A stretch of 64,000 nt of DNA. It comes from Stagnihabitans sp038231395. Its GTDB lineage: Bacteria > Pseudomonadota > Alphaproteobacteria > Rhodobacterales > Rhodobacteraceae. Positions 7,437 to 16,513 of this stretch are shown here, piece after piece. The notes beneath the pieces were generated by a model. The model did not search any database and was not told the origin of the DNA. It was given only the letters and a program-made list of their open reading frames with translations. The position numbers were made by a program, and so were the translations under genes. Position 1 is the stretch's first letter. Each line of letters begins with the position of its first letter. The stretch is taken from contig JBBRLL010000022.1 of assembly GCA_038231395.1 (NCBI GenBank), forward strand, positions 1-64,000, read 5' to 3'.

Positions 7437-8389
7437 TTCGGATGCCTCAGCCGTGGGTTGGCGATAATGCCGATCAAGTCGGCCAGAATGTTCAGCCCGA
7501 TATAAACGGCGGCAAAGATGATCCCCACCGCCTGCACCACCGGCAAATCGCGTTTCGCCACATGGTCCACCAGATACTGCCCGAGGGCGTTATAGCTGAA
7601 CACCACCTCAACCACGACAACTCCCACCACCAGATAAGCGAGATTGATCACGACGACCGAGATGATCGGAGCGATCGCATTGGGCAAAGCATGCCGCCAG
7701 ATCACCTGCATTGGTGAAAGACCTTTCAGTTCCGCAGTCTCGATATAAGCGGACTGCATCACGTTCAGGATGGCTGCCCGCGTCATCCGCATCATATGGG
7801 CCAGCACCACCATCACCAGCACGATCATCGGCAAAGCGACCGCCTTCAATTGTGCGAAAAAACCCATGCCGGGAAAGACCATCGAGACGGGTTGAAACAC
7901 ATGGACGACCTGCGTCAAAAGGAAAATCACGAAATAGGCCGCCACAAACTCTGGCAATGAAATCATCGCCAAAGTCACGCCAGAGATCAACTTGTCGGGC
8001 CAGCGCCCATGATGGCGGGCCGCAATCAGCCCCAATCCAATCGCCAGGGGCACCGCGATCACCGCAGCGCAAACCGCCAGAAACAGGGTATTGCCCAGCC
8101 TTTGTCCGATAGCATGGGCGATATCCTTGTTGTTGGTCAAGGCTTTGCCCAGATCGCCTTGCAAGGCGTGGGCCAGCCAGGTGAAATACCGCACCCATGG
8201 CGGTTGATCCAACCCCATCTGCGCCCTCAGGTTCGCCAAAGCGACCGGCGTCGCCGATTGCCCCAAAATCGCCTGCGCGGTGTCGCCCGGCAGCATCTCG
8301 ACGCCCAGAAAGATGACGACGGACACTGCCAGCAGCAAAAGCAGGCCCAGCACAAGGCGCTGGACCACCAGTTTCAGAAGCGGATGCAT
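7433..8389 (-). CDS. ABC importer permease, DppB type
   Basis: The 318-residue protein has the DppB/OppB layout: a first helix (VLGLLLLLAVSVVIFLGVEML), a periplasmic stretch with LGQSATP and GLDQPPWVRYF, then a BPD transport core. Its EAA loop contains TAELKGLSPMQVIWRHALPN. ATG 8389 is preferred because AAGGAG precedes it by five bases; a GTG two codons upstream is possible. It follows the binding-protein gene after 22 bases. Confidence 0.92.
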   Translation of the reverse strand: MHPLLKLVVQRLVLGLLLLLAVSVVIFLGVEMLPGDTAQAILGQSATPVALANLRAQMGLDQPPWVRYFTWLAHALQGDLGKALTNNKDIAHAIGQRLGNTLFLAVCAAVIAVPLAIGLGLIAARHHGRWPDKLISGVTLAMISLPEFVAAYFVIFLLTQVVHVFQPVSMVFPGMGFFAQLKAVALPMIVLVMVVLAHMMRMTRAAILNVMQSAYIETAELKGLSPMQVIWRHALPNAIAPIISVVVINLAYLVVGVVVVEVVFSYNALGQYLVDHVAKRDLPVVQAVGIIFAAVYIGLNILADLIGIIANPRLRHPK

Positions 8390-8411
8390 GTGCACTCCTT
8401 GACGGCGTTGC

Positions 8412-9998
8412 TCAGGCGTTCAACCAGCACATGCTCAGCGCTTTGCCGTCCATCAGGGTGCCCGCCGGGTTTGCCACCCAACCACCAACTTCCTTGCGAC
8501 GCCCTTCAACCCAGTCGTTGAACATCGGGCAGATCAGACCGCCGGTGTCGCGCACAAGGTTGGCCAGTTCCGAATACATCGTCTTGCGCTTGGCCTGATC
8601 CAATTCGCCACGCGCGGCAATCAGAACTTCGTCGAAGTGCTTGTTGATGAACTTGGTGTCGTTCCAGTCGGCCGTCGACAGATAGGCCGTCGAATACATC
8701 TGGTCCTGGACCGGACGCCCGCCCCAATAGCTGGCGCAGAACGGGGCCACATTCCAGACGTTGCTCCAATAGCCATCGTCAGGTTCCAGTTTGACCTGCA
8801 ACGGAATGCCCGCCGCGTTGGCCGAAACCTGGAACAGTTGTGCCGCCTCGACAGCGCCCGGAAAGGCCCCCGGTGCCACCTGCAAGATAATCGGAGAGCC
8901 GTCATGTCCCGACTTCTTGTAAGCCGCTGCCGCCGCTGCCGCGTCATATTCACGCTGCGCAATGGTGTCGTCAAACAGCGGATAGGATGCGTTGATCGGG
9001 AAGTCATTCCCGCGCGAACCCATGCCGCCAAGGATCTTGTCCACCATGTCCTGCCGGTTGATCGCCAGCTTCAAGGCCATCCGCAAGTCATTGTTATCAA
9101 ATGGCGCTTTGGTGCATTCCATGATGAACACGTAATGACCGGGACCGGCAGCACGCTCGATCACCACATTGGAATCACCCTTCAGCATCTCCACGATTTT
9201 CGGGTCGATCCGGGTCATGATGTGGATTTGCCCGGCCTGAATGGCTGCGGTCCGCGCTGTGTTATCGTTGATCGACAGCACTTCAACCTGGTCAGCAAAG
9301 CCCCGGTTGGCGTCCCAGTAGTTCTTGTTCTTCTCAAAAGCGGTGCGCACGCCCGGCTCATTGTCGACGATCTTGTACGGGCCCGAACCGATGCCCGCAT
9401 CGGGCTTGTCGACGCCGCCGCCGGGCTGGATGACCAGGTGGTAGTCCGCCATCAGGAAGGGCAGGTCGGCATTGGCGGCGGCCAAGGTCAAAGTGACCAT
9501 ATCGCCGTCAGCCTTCATCTCTTTGATGCCTTTGACGATGCCCAAGGCACCCGATTTCGACTTTTCGTCGGTGTGACGCTTCAGCGTGGCCACCACGTCT
9601 GCGGAAGTCAGTGGCGCGCCATTGTGAAACTCAACGCCTTTGCGAATTTTGAATTTCCACTCGGTCGCGTCCTTGTTGGACGAAACCTCCTCCGCCGCCC
9701 GCATTTCGACTGTACCCTTCAGACCGGCGTCCACCAGCATCTCCCCCCAGGTGGAGTTGATCATGAAAGGCACGTCAGAGGCGGCCAGTGCAGGGTCCAG
9801 CGAGTCGGTACTTTGGCCGCCCTGCACTCCAGCCCGCAGGACGCCGCCCTTGACGGGAGTATCGGCAAAGGCCGTTGAGGCCATCGCGCCAGCCATCGCA
9901 GTTGTCACCCCAAGGGCTGCGGCACGGCCGGCAAATTCACGCCGGCTCATCTTGCCAGCGGTGGCCAGACCCAGCAGATGGTTCAGTTCATTTGACAT
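8412..9998 (-). CDS. Extracellular solute-binding protein, family 5 (Tat-exported)
   Basis: The 528-residue protein belongs to the dipeptide/oligopeptide-binding family. It starts at ATG 9998 after a GGGAG site; a longer reading frame upstream has no such signal. Its leader has a twin-arginine motif, SRREFAGRAAALG, followed by AMASTAFADTP, so it should be exported folded by Tat. The family motif VEFHNGAPLTSADVVATLKR and the SGPYKI segment are present. Family 5 proteins bind peptides, opines, nickel chelates or sugar oligomers, so the ligand is open. It is probably the most abundant product of the operon. Confidence 0.92.
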   Translation of the reverse strand: MSNELNHLLGLATAGKMSRREFAGRAAALGVTTAMAGAMASTAFADTPVKGGVLRAGVQGGQSTDSLDPALAASDVPFMINSTWGEMLVDAGLKGTVEMRAAEEVSSNKDATEWKFKIRKGVEFHNGAPLTSADVVATLKRHTDEKSKSGALGIVKGIKEMKADGDMVTLTLAAANADLPFLMADYHLVIQPGGGVDKPDAGIGSGPYKIVDNEPGVRTAFEKNKNYWDANRGFADQVEVLSINDNTARTAAIQAGQIHIMTRIDPKIVEMLKGDSNVVIERAAGPGHYVFIMECTKAPFDNNDLRMALKLAINRQDMVDKILGGMGSRGNDFPINASYPLFDDTIAQREYDAAAAAAAYKKSGHDGSPIILQVAPGAFPGAVEAAQLFQVSANAAGIPLQVKLEPDDGYWSNVWNVAPFCASYWGGRPVQDQMYSTAYLSTADWNDTKFINKHFDEVLIAARGELDQAKRKTMYSELANLVRDTGGLICPMFNDWVEGRRKEVGGWVANPAGTLMDGKALSMCWLNA

Positions 9999-10140
9999 CT
10001 TCAGTCTCCCTATTTTGATTGTCCGGCATCCCTTTGGCGGGAGCTCGGGTTTTTTCTTGATCACCAAGTCAATAAAACGCGATTCTGCTCTTGGACCAAG
10101 GACTTTTTTCGCCCCACCTGCCCAAGGGTCAGACGACGCG

Positions 10141-12099
10141 TCATACAAAGCGCCGCTCTACGGCATCGTCCCACGCCCGCTCAAAGATCAGGGCGCTCCC
10201 CTCCCAAGCTGTCAGTCTTGCCTTCAGGCGCAGATGGGTGGCGGTGCAGGTCATCTCGGCTTCAGCCACCGTCCGTACCGCCCAATCGCCCCGCGAAAGC
10301 CGCTGTTCCCAGACATGCACCGCGCGGGCGGATGTTGGGTCATCTGCCGAAATCTCCCACCGTTCAGTCATCGTCTCACCACTGATCAGCCCGTGCGACA
10401 GGTTCTCTGTATCGCCCAGATCATCCTCGACAATCAGCGAATGAGTTCCCGTCAGCAACTCCGTCTCGATCCGTCGCGCCGATTTGCCCTCCCGGATGAC
10501 CCGATGCTGCCAAGGCGTTGCAGTCTCTGCCGGTGGTGGCTGCCAACCCGGCGCGCTGCCATCATGCACTGGCAAATCCAAGGTGCCACCCACCACTGTC
10601 AAAACCCCAGCCTCGGGAGAGGGCCAGACAAACGGCCAATAGGCGTTCGACAAAGCCAGCCGCAGCCGATGCCCCGGTGCGATCCGGTATGCCATCTGAT
10701 CAATGGCAAACGTCACGTCAAACACCTCACCCGGCACCATCGGCATAGGACGCTCCCGGCTGTCCCGGTGGCACAGATTGAGCATGCCATGTGCCACCCG
10801 GACCGAGGCGCCATCTGGCGCCACATCGCACAGCCGCGCCACGACGAACCCCAAAGCCTTGTCCGAAGACAGCCGTAACGACACCCACGCTGCGCCAAGC
10901 AATTCCAGTGGAGCCGTCAACGCATCGCCATCAAAGCACAGCGAAACGGCGTCATCGCCGCGCTGATCCCCCGGCATCTCGGCGTTAAGGCCCATCGGAA
11001 AGAACTCGCCGGCAGCCATTCCCGCATGTTGTGGCGTGGCAATCACGCCCGCGCCCAACGCGGACACCTGACGACGCACCCGCGCCGAGGGCCAAACCTC
11101 CTCTGCCACCCAATGCCCGGCCCGATGTTTGGGTGAGGCGTCCGGTGCTTCGGAGCCCAGCATGTAGACCCGGTACGCCGGATCGCGTTCTGCCCCGTTT
11201 TCCACGCCCTTCAACCAGCGGTCCCACCAGCGCACCGCTTCTTGCAGGAATCCGACCTTTGGCCCCGGCACCGCCGTGTGCGGATACTGATGCACCCACG
11301 GACCAACGATGCCCTTGGACCCCGGCACATTCTCAACAATCGCCGCCACGGTGTTCATGTAATTGTCAGCCCAACCGCCCCAGATCAGGATCGGCACCTG
11401 CATCCGGGGGTAATCCTCGCAGATCGAGCCGTGCTTCCAGTAGTCAGACCGTTCCTGCAACTCCGCCCAGCGGGGGGCCAGCCACGGCTCTGCCTCCAGC
11501 CGTGCCAACCACATCTCTCGCCAGTTGGGGCACAGCATTGGGTCCGGCGGGCGGCTGGAATACGATAGCATCACTGCGCCCCAGCCGAAATTCTCACCCA
11601 GCAAACAACCACCTTTGTAGTGAATGTCATCGGCAAAGCGGTCGGTCGTGGCGCAAACCGAAATCACTGCCTTCAACGCCGGAGGCTGCAAGAATGCCGT
11701 TTGCAAGCAATTGAACCCGCCCCACGACTTGCCCATCATACCGACGCTGCCGCTGCACCACGGCTGCGCGGCCAGCCATTCAATCACTTCGCAGGCATCG
11801 GCCAGCTCCTGAATGGTGTATTCGTCGGTCATCAAGCCTTCGCTGTCGCCATTCCCCCGCATGTCCACCCGCACGCAGGCATAGCCGTGGCCTGCGACAT
11901 AGGGGTGCATCATCTCATCCCGGGGCAGGGTGCCGTCGCGCTTGCGGTAGGGGATATATTCCAAAACCGCCGGGACCGGAGCCAGTGCTGCATCCTTTGG
12001 CATCCAGACCCGCGCTGACAACCGGCAGCCGTCCGACATCACGATCGCCATGTCCGGCACTTCCACAATCGGGTGCGGGAATTCGGTCCTGACAGTCAT
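10141..12099 (-). CDS. CocE/NonD-family hydrolase (X-Pro dipeptidyl-peptidase S15 fold)
   Basis: The 652-residue protein has the alpha/beta hydrolase domain of the CocE/S15 family, with YIPYRKRD, VRVDMRGNGDSEG and nucleophile GKSWGGFN (Ser at about 144). The GGWADNY segment and VHQYPH are likely sites of the catalytic Asp and His. A C-terminal jelly-roll (from about 360) is typical. There is no signal peptide. It is the first gene of the minus-strand operon, starting after GGGGAG. Substrates in the family are acyl esters or amides, and the operon suggests processing of the imported ligand. Confidence 0.85.
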   Translation of the reverse strand: MTVRTEFPHPIVEVPDMAIVMSDGCRLSARVWMPKDAALAPVPAVLEYIPYRKRDGTLPRDEMMHPYVAGHGYACVRVDMRGNGDSEGLMTDEYTIQELADACEVIEWLAAQPWCSGSVGMMGKSWGGFNCLQTAFLQPPALKAVISVCATTDRFADDIHYKGGCLLGENFGWGAVMLSYSSRPPDPMLCPNWREMWLARLEAEPWLAPRWAELQERSDYWKHGSICEDYPRMQVPILIWGGWADNYMNTVAAIVENVPGSKGIVGPWVHQYPHTAVPGPKVGFLQEAVRWWDRWLKGVENGAERDPAYRVYMLGSEAPDASPKHRAGHWVAEEVWPSARVRRQVSALGAGVIATPQHAGMAAGEFFPMGLNAEMPGDQRGDDAVSLCFDGDALTAPLELLGAAWVSLRLSSDKALGFVVARLCDVAPDGASVRVAHGMLNLCHRDSRERPMPMVPGEVFDVTFAIDQMAYRIAPGHRLRLALSNAYWPFVWPSPEAGVLTVVGGTLDLPVHDGSAPGWQPPPAETATPWQHRVIREGKSARRIETELLTGTHSLIVEDDLGDTENLSHGLISGETMTERWEISADDPTSARAVHVWEQRLSRGDWAVRTVAEAEMTCTATHLRLKARLTAWEGSALIFERAWDDAVERRFV

Positions 12100-12277
12100 G
12101 GCGATCTCCCCTTACGATTTCCTGCATCAGGCGTCAGACGGGCCGCAAATCGCCGTCATTTTGCGTCGAAATGCGCGGCGAATGCGACACATGGCGCAAG
12201 GCACCCACATTCTCCTCTTGCTGAAACGTCAAACCCACGCCACCCATGGTTGAATAGTTGCAGCAACGGTCCGCAAA

Positions 12278-13786
12278 ATGTCCAAAAGCCCGAATATCCT
12301 GATCCTGATGGTTGACCAACTGACCGGCACCCTGTTCGAGGATGGCCCGGCTAAATTCCTGCACGCGCCGAACCTGAAACGGCTGGCGGCGCGCTCGGTC
12401 CGGTTCTCCAATGCCTATACCGGCTCGCCGCTGTGCGCCCCGGCCCGCGCGGCTTTCATGACCGGGGCTTTGCCACGCCGCACCAGAGTTTATGACAATG
12501 CTGCGGAATTTGCTTCGGACATCCCGACCTATGCCCACCATCTGCGCCGGGCCGGGTATCAAACCTCGCTTGCAGGCAAGATGCATTTTGTGGGGCCCGA
12601 TCAGTTGCATGGGTTTGAAGAGCGTCTGACGACCGACATCTACCCCGCCGATTTCGGCTGGACCCCGGATTACAGGAAACCGGGTCAGCGGATCGACTGG
12701 TGGTATCACAACCTCAGCTCGGTCACCGGGGCAGGGGTGGCCGAAATCACCAACCAGCTGGAATATGACGATGACGTGGCGCATCAGGCCGTGCAAAAGC
12801 TTTACGACCTGTCACGCGGCCTTGATCCCCGCCCTTGGAGCCTGACGGTGTCCTTCACGCACCCGCACGACCCCTTCGTCGCCCGCCGCAAATATTGGGA
12901 CCTTTACGAAGATGTGGCCGAACTGGAGCCGCCAACCCGTCTGTCCTATGACGCGATGGACCCTCATTCCAAACGCCTGCTGGAGGCGTCTGACTGGCGC
13001 TCCACCACCGTCACCGCCGAAAATATCCGCCGCGCCCGCCAAGGCTATTTCGCCAATATCTCGTACATCGACGACAAAATCGGCGAGATTCTTGCGACGC
13101 TGGAGGCGTCTCGGCAAGAAGCGATCATCGTTTTCCTGTCAGACCATGGCGAGATGCTGGGTCGTCGTGGCCTGTGGTTCAAGATGAACTTCTTTGAAGG
13201 GGCCGCCCGCGTGCCGCTGATGATCTGCGCGCCGGGACTGCCGCCGCACCGCGAGGATACTCCGGTGTCCACCATCGACGTCACGCCCACACTGTGCGAA
13301 CTGGCCGACATCTCGATGGAAGCGGTGATGCCGTGGACCGACGGCGAAAGCCTTGTGTCGCTGGCAAAAGGCGGCACCCGCACCACCCCCGTTGCGATGG
13401 AATACGCCGCCGAGGGGTCGATCACGCCGATGGTGGCCCTGCGCCAAGGGGCGTGGAAATACATCCGGTGTGGGGCTGACCCCGAAATGCTGTTTGACTT
13501 GGCGCATGACCCTGACGAGGAGCGCAACCTTGCCCGCAGCCCTGACGCGGCAGGCATCCTCGCCCATTTTCAACTCGTCGCAGATGAACGCTGGAACCTG
13601 GAAGCCTACGACGCCGAGGTTCGCCAAAGCCAGGCCCGACGTTGGGTGGTATACGAGGCGCTGAGTTCCGGCAAATACTACCCCTGGGACTATGAGCCGC
13701 TGCGCGCCGCATCGGAACGCTACATGCGCAACCACATGGACCTGAATGTGCTGGAAGAAAACAAACGGTTTCCAAGGGGGGAATAG
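12278..13786 (+). CDS. betC: Choline-sulfatase
   Basis: The 502-residue arylsulfatase-fold enzyme hydrolyses choline-O-sulfate to choline and sulfate. It has the sulfatase signature SPLCAPARAAFMTG, whose Cys is converted to formylglycine, and metal-site motifs MVDQL and SDHGEMLG. Long stretches are characteristic of BetC rather than other sulfatases, such as TDIYPADFGWTPDYRKPG and the C-terminal YYPWD...RYMRNHM. No betI, betA or betB lies beside it, unlike the rhizobial operon. It is transcribed divergently from the CocE/ABC operon across 178 bases. A palindrome GTTGC-A-GCAAC lies at 12257-12267, just before the start. Confidence 0.95.
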   Translation: MSKSPNILILMVDQLTGTLFEDGPAKFLHAPNLKRLAARSVRFSNAYTGSPLCAPARAAFMTGALPRRTRVYDNAAEFASDIPTYAHHLRRAGYQTSLAGKMHFVGPDQLHGFEERLTTDIYPADFGWTPDYRKPGQRIDWWYHNLSSVTGAGVAEITNQLEYDDDVAHQAVQKLYDLSRGLDPRPWSLTVSFTHPHDPFVARRKYWDLYEDVAELEPPTRLSYDAMDPHSKRLLEASDWRSTTVTAENIRRARQGYFANISYIDDKIGEILATLEASRQEAIIVFLSDHGEMLGRRGLWFKMNFFEGAARVPLMICAPGLPPHREDTPVSTIDVTPTLCELADISMEAVMPWTDGESLVSLAKGGTRTTPVAMEYAAEGSITPMVALRQGAWKYIRCGADPEMLFDLAHDPDEERNLARSPDAAGILAHFQLVADERWNLEAYDAEVRQSQARRWVVYEALSSGKYYPWDYEPLRAASERYMRNHMDLNVLEENKRFPRGE

Positions 13787-13931
13787 CCGACGTTGGTGTG
13801 GCAAAGGCGTGTCGAAGCCAGCATTTTCTGCTATGGTCTTTGCTGGTCCGTTGATGTGATGTTTAAGGCGGACGCCTTTTAATCGGGCGAAAACCGGGCC
13901 GGACCGGGCTTTGAATGGAGAGGGAAACGCG

Positions 13932-14411
13932 ATGGTAATTGCCAAGAACACCATCTGCCTGTGGTTTGACAAAGACGCCGAGGCTGCCGCGCGCTTTTAT
14001 GCCACCACATTTCCGGACAGCTTTGTCAGTGCGGTTCACCGCGCCCCGGGTGACTATCCGTCGGGCAAAGCGGGCGACGTGCTGACGGTCGATTTCACGG
14101 TCGCGGGCATCCCCTGCATGGGTCTCAATGGCGGGCCGATGTTCCTGCACAGCGAGGCGTTTTCATTCCAGATCGCCACCGACGATCAGGCCGAAACGGA
14201 CCGCTACTGGAACGCCATCATCGGCAACGGTGGAACAGAAAGCGCCTGCGGTTGGTGCAAAGACAGGTGGGGCCTATCGTGGCAGATCACGCCGCGCGCT
14301 CTGACCGACGCTTTGGCCGCCGGTGGCGACGAAGCCAAGCGGGCGTTTGCTGCGATGATGGACATGACCAAGATCGATGTCGCAGCCATTGAAGCGGCCC
14401 GTCGCGGTTGA
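13932..14411 (+). CDS. VOC-family PhnB-like protein (PF06983 fold)
   Basis: The 159-residue protein shows the paired beta-alpha-beta-beta-beta units of the glyoxalase/VOC superfamily. CLWFDKDAEAAARFYATTFP and GIPCMGLNGG match the 3-demethylubiquinone methyltransferase-like (PhnB) group, and CKDRWGLSWQITP is a characteristic C-terminal motif. Activity is not defined in this group despite the methyltransferase name. ATG 13932 follows a GAGAGGGA site; an earlier TTG is possible. The gene stands alone after betC. Confidence 0.85.
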   Translation: MVIAKNTICLWFDKDAEAAARFYATTFPDSFVSAVHRAPGDYPSGKAGDVLTVDFTVAGIPCMGLNGGPMFLHSEAFSFQIATDDQAETDRYWNAIIGNGGTESACGWCKDRWGLSWQITPRALTDALAAGGDEAKRAFAAMMDMTKIDVAAIEAARRG

Positions 14412-14430
14412 TTTTCTGCGGGGCGTTCGA

Positions 14431-14473
14431 TCCCAAAGACCCCCAAAGGTCCCCCAAGACCCCCAAAGACCGA
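14431..14473. repeat. Short C-rich direct repeats
   Basis: CCCAAAGACC, CCCAAAGGTC, CCCCAAGACC and CCCAAAGACC follow one another with about 12-base spacing. They lie between the VOC gene and the 3' end of the minus-strand ROK regulator gene. No function is evident; the mixed GACC/GGTC content allows weak hairpins, so the array could help transcription termination. Confidence 0.45.
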
Positions 14474-14567
14474 TTGTGAAATCAAATCGCGACGGTTGAA
14501 AAACGAAGATTTCTCATGATATGAAGCAATGACTTAACCGACGTTTTCCGGGTCCGGTCGCCGCCCT

Positions 14568-15827
14568 TCACGCCCCGCGTGCAGCGGCGTTCTGGTCGAT
14601 CAGATAGCGTTGGCTCAAGGGGATCGCCGCCGCGCCCAAACTGCGCGCCTGCGCGCCGATCGTGCCTTCGCGGACGTGTGGCATCTCCACTCCGGACATG
14701 TCCATCCGCGCCAAAGCCTCGCGTGTTCGTTGGGTCACAAGGGCGCGGATCGAGGGTGACATCCAGCCGTCGATCAGCACGGCCTCCAGCTCCAGCAGGG
14801 CCGCAGCCGACAGGATCGCCCCGGCAAGCCCCTCTGCTGCCAGATCAACCCATTTCCACAGCACCGCGTCTGACACCTGCCAATGGTCCGGCCTTTCCCA
14901 CAGATGATCAGAGCTTTCGCCCGCCGCTTCCATCATCTTGGCCAGAACTGCCATCGAGGCGCTGTCAAACAAGCGCCGCATCCGTCCATCTGTACCGGGC
15001 ACCGGCATCGGGCCGACCCCACCGGCATTGCCGGTCCGTCCCAGAAATAACTGCCCGTTCAACACGAGCCCGCCGCCGATGAAGGTGCCGAAGTAGAAGT
15101 AAAGGAAGTCCTTTGGCCTTTCGCCAGTGCCGAACACCAGTTCGGCGCCACAGGCCGACGTGGCGTCGTTTTGCACGTAGACCGGCACGCCGGTCACCGC
15201 TGCGAGTTCCACCTGAATATCGCGGTCGCGCCACGAGTCCATTTCGGCCTGTGGTGCGCCCAAAGCCTGTACCCAATTCCACAGTTGGAACGGCATCGCG
15301 ACGCCAAGGCCGCCGATCCGGCTGCGCTGCGCGGGCCGCAAACCGGCCACCAGACCCGGCAAAGCTTCGGCAACAAAACCCACCACGGCATCCGGTGTGG
15401 GATAGCGATAGACCCTGCGATGCGTGCCGATCACCCTCCCCAGAAAGTCGACCAGCACCAGATCAGCCGAACGGCGACCAATCTTCAGTCCCAGAAAGTA
15501 CGCCCCTTCCGCCACTAGGGACATCGGGACTGAGGGTTGGCCGATCTTCCCGCGCACCTTCTCGCCGCGCTGCAACAAACCGTCGCGTTCCAGCGCACGC
15601 ATGATGACAGAGACGGTTTGCGCCGAAAGTCCGGTCATCCGCGCGATGTCAGCCTTGGCTAGTGCGCCGTGCTGACGTACCAAAGACAGTACCAGACGTT
15701 CGTTGTAATCGCGCATGCCGGATTGGTTGGTGCCGCGCAGCGCGACACTGTCAGCAAGCATCCGTTCGCCGGGCGGGTCTGCTGGAAGCTGCATCATCCT
15801 GCCGTCATAGGGTTTCCAACCGCTCAA
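14568..15827 (-). CDS. ROK-family transcriptional repressor of the frc sugar locus
   Basis: The 419-residue protein has an N-terminal winged helix (LVRQHGALAKADIARMTGLS, then QTVSVIMRALERDGLL) and a C-terminal ROK sugar-binding domain with ATP-site glycines and QNDATSACGAELVFG. The usual Cys-rich zinc motif of ROK proteins is absent: the equivalent region reads TDGRMRRLFDSAS. It lies downstream of the mutarotase gene, 13 bases away, in the same minus-strand unit, and diverges from frcBCAK. By position it should repress the transporter until sugar binds, acting at the palindrome at 16365-16385. It may correspond to FrcR. Confidence 0.85.
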   Translation of the reverse strand: MSGWKPYDGRMMQLPADPPGERMLADSVALRGTNQSGMRDYNERLVLSLVRQHGALAKADIARMTGLSAQTVSVIMRALERDGLLQRGEKVRGKIGQPSVPMSLVAEGAYFLGLKIGRRSADLVLVDFLGRVIGTHRRVYRYPTPDAVVGFVAEALPGLVAGLRPAQRSRIGGLGVAMPFQLWNWVQALGAPQAEMDSWRDRDIQVELAAVTGVPVYVQNDATSACGAELVFGTGERPKDFLYFYFGTFIGGGLVLNGQLFLGRTGNAGGVGPMPVPGTDGRMRRLFDSASMAVLAKMMEAAGESSDHLWERPDHWQVSDAVLWKWVDLAAEGLAGAILSAAALLELEAVLIDGWMSPSIRALVTQRTREALARMDMSGVEMPHVREGTIGAQARSLGAAAIPLSQRYLIDQNAAARGA

Positions 15828-15840
15828 AAGTCCTGCCCAT

Positions 15841-16284
15841 TCAAAGCGCCTTGCCGTCGGCCCTGATCACGCCTTTGCGCAGAATAACATTGGCGAAAAA
15901 GGCGGGTTCGGTGGTGGCGACAATTGTGTGGGCGGCCCTGATCCGGGGGTAAAGGTCGTCACCTTTCAAAGGTGTTACCGTGTAGCCGGGGGCCAGCCGC
16001 CCGCAGGCTTGATCAAACGCAAGATGAAAAGCGCCGGATTGCCTGGGATCGTTGTTCAGCGCGGCGCGCATGATCGCCTGCGGCACGGCACGATCCAGCG
16101 GCAACAGTTGAAGGATCGCCTCCACCAGCGCCATCACGCCGTGGCCATCGGCCCGCACCAGACGCCGCGCATGTTCCTGTGCAGGATAGTTGGCGTCAAC
16201 CAGTGCAATTTCGTCGCCGTGGCCCATCGACCGCAGCGTGAAAAGCAACTCTGGGCCAAGGATGGCAGGGATTCCGATCAGCAT
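15841..16284 (-). CDS. RbsD/FucU-family sugar mutarotase
   Basis: The 147-residue protein matches the RbsD/FucU fold, with the hallmark GHGDEIALVDANYPA near residue 23 carrying the catalytic His. Such enzymes interconvert alpha and beta anomers (or pyranose and furanose forms) of sugars so that kinases receive the right form. It is the first gene of the minus-strand unit with the ROK regulator and faces the frc operon, so it probably acts on the sugar imported by FrcBCA. Choice between RbsD and FucU cannot be made; the sequence looks closer to FucU. Confidence 0.85.
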   Translation of the reverse strand: MLIGIPAILGPELLFTLRSMGHGDEIALVDANYPAQEHARRLVRADGHGVMALVEAILQLLPLDRAVPQAIMRAALNNDPRQSGAFHLAFDQACGRLAPGYTVTPLKGDDLYPRIRAAHTIVATTEPAFFANVILRKGVIRADGKAL

Positions 16285-16364
16285 CGTCTGTCACCGCGCA
16301 AGTGTGGGGGGCCGCGCCGGGGCGAGACTGTGTGACACTGTGCAAGATTCCGGCTTCTGTCAAT

Positions 16365-16385
16365 AATAAATCACAATGATTTATT
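16365..16385. promoter_or_regulatory. Perfect palindromic operator in the frc divergent control region
   Basis: AATAAATCA, CAA, TGATTTATT forms a perfect 9-bp inverted repeat with a 3-bp centre. It is flanked by TTGACA on the minus strand (16363-16358) and TTGACG on the plus strand (16390-16395), so divergent -35-like hexamers sit on both edges. An AT-rich palindrome of this size suits a ROK-family dimer. Convincing -10 boxes were not found at the standard spacing. Confidence 0.65.
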
Positions 16386-16513
16386 TATCTTGACGTGGCC
16401 GTCAGAATCGGGTTTTCTGCGTCGCATCGTAGGGCCTGAGGGTGACACTGCAAGCCAGACGACGAAGAATGCATTCGGGGGAAACTTCCCCCTTTTCCTT
16501 GGGAGGACTACCA

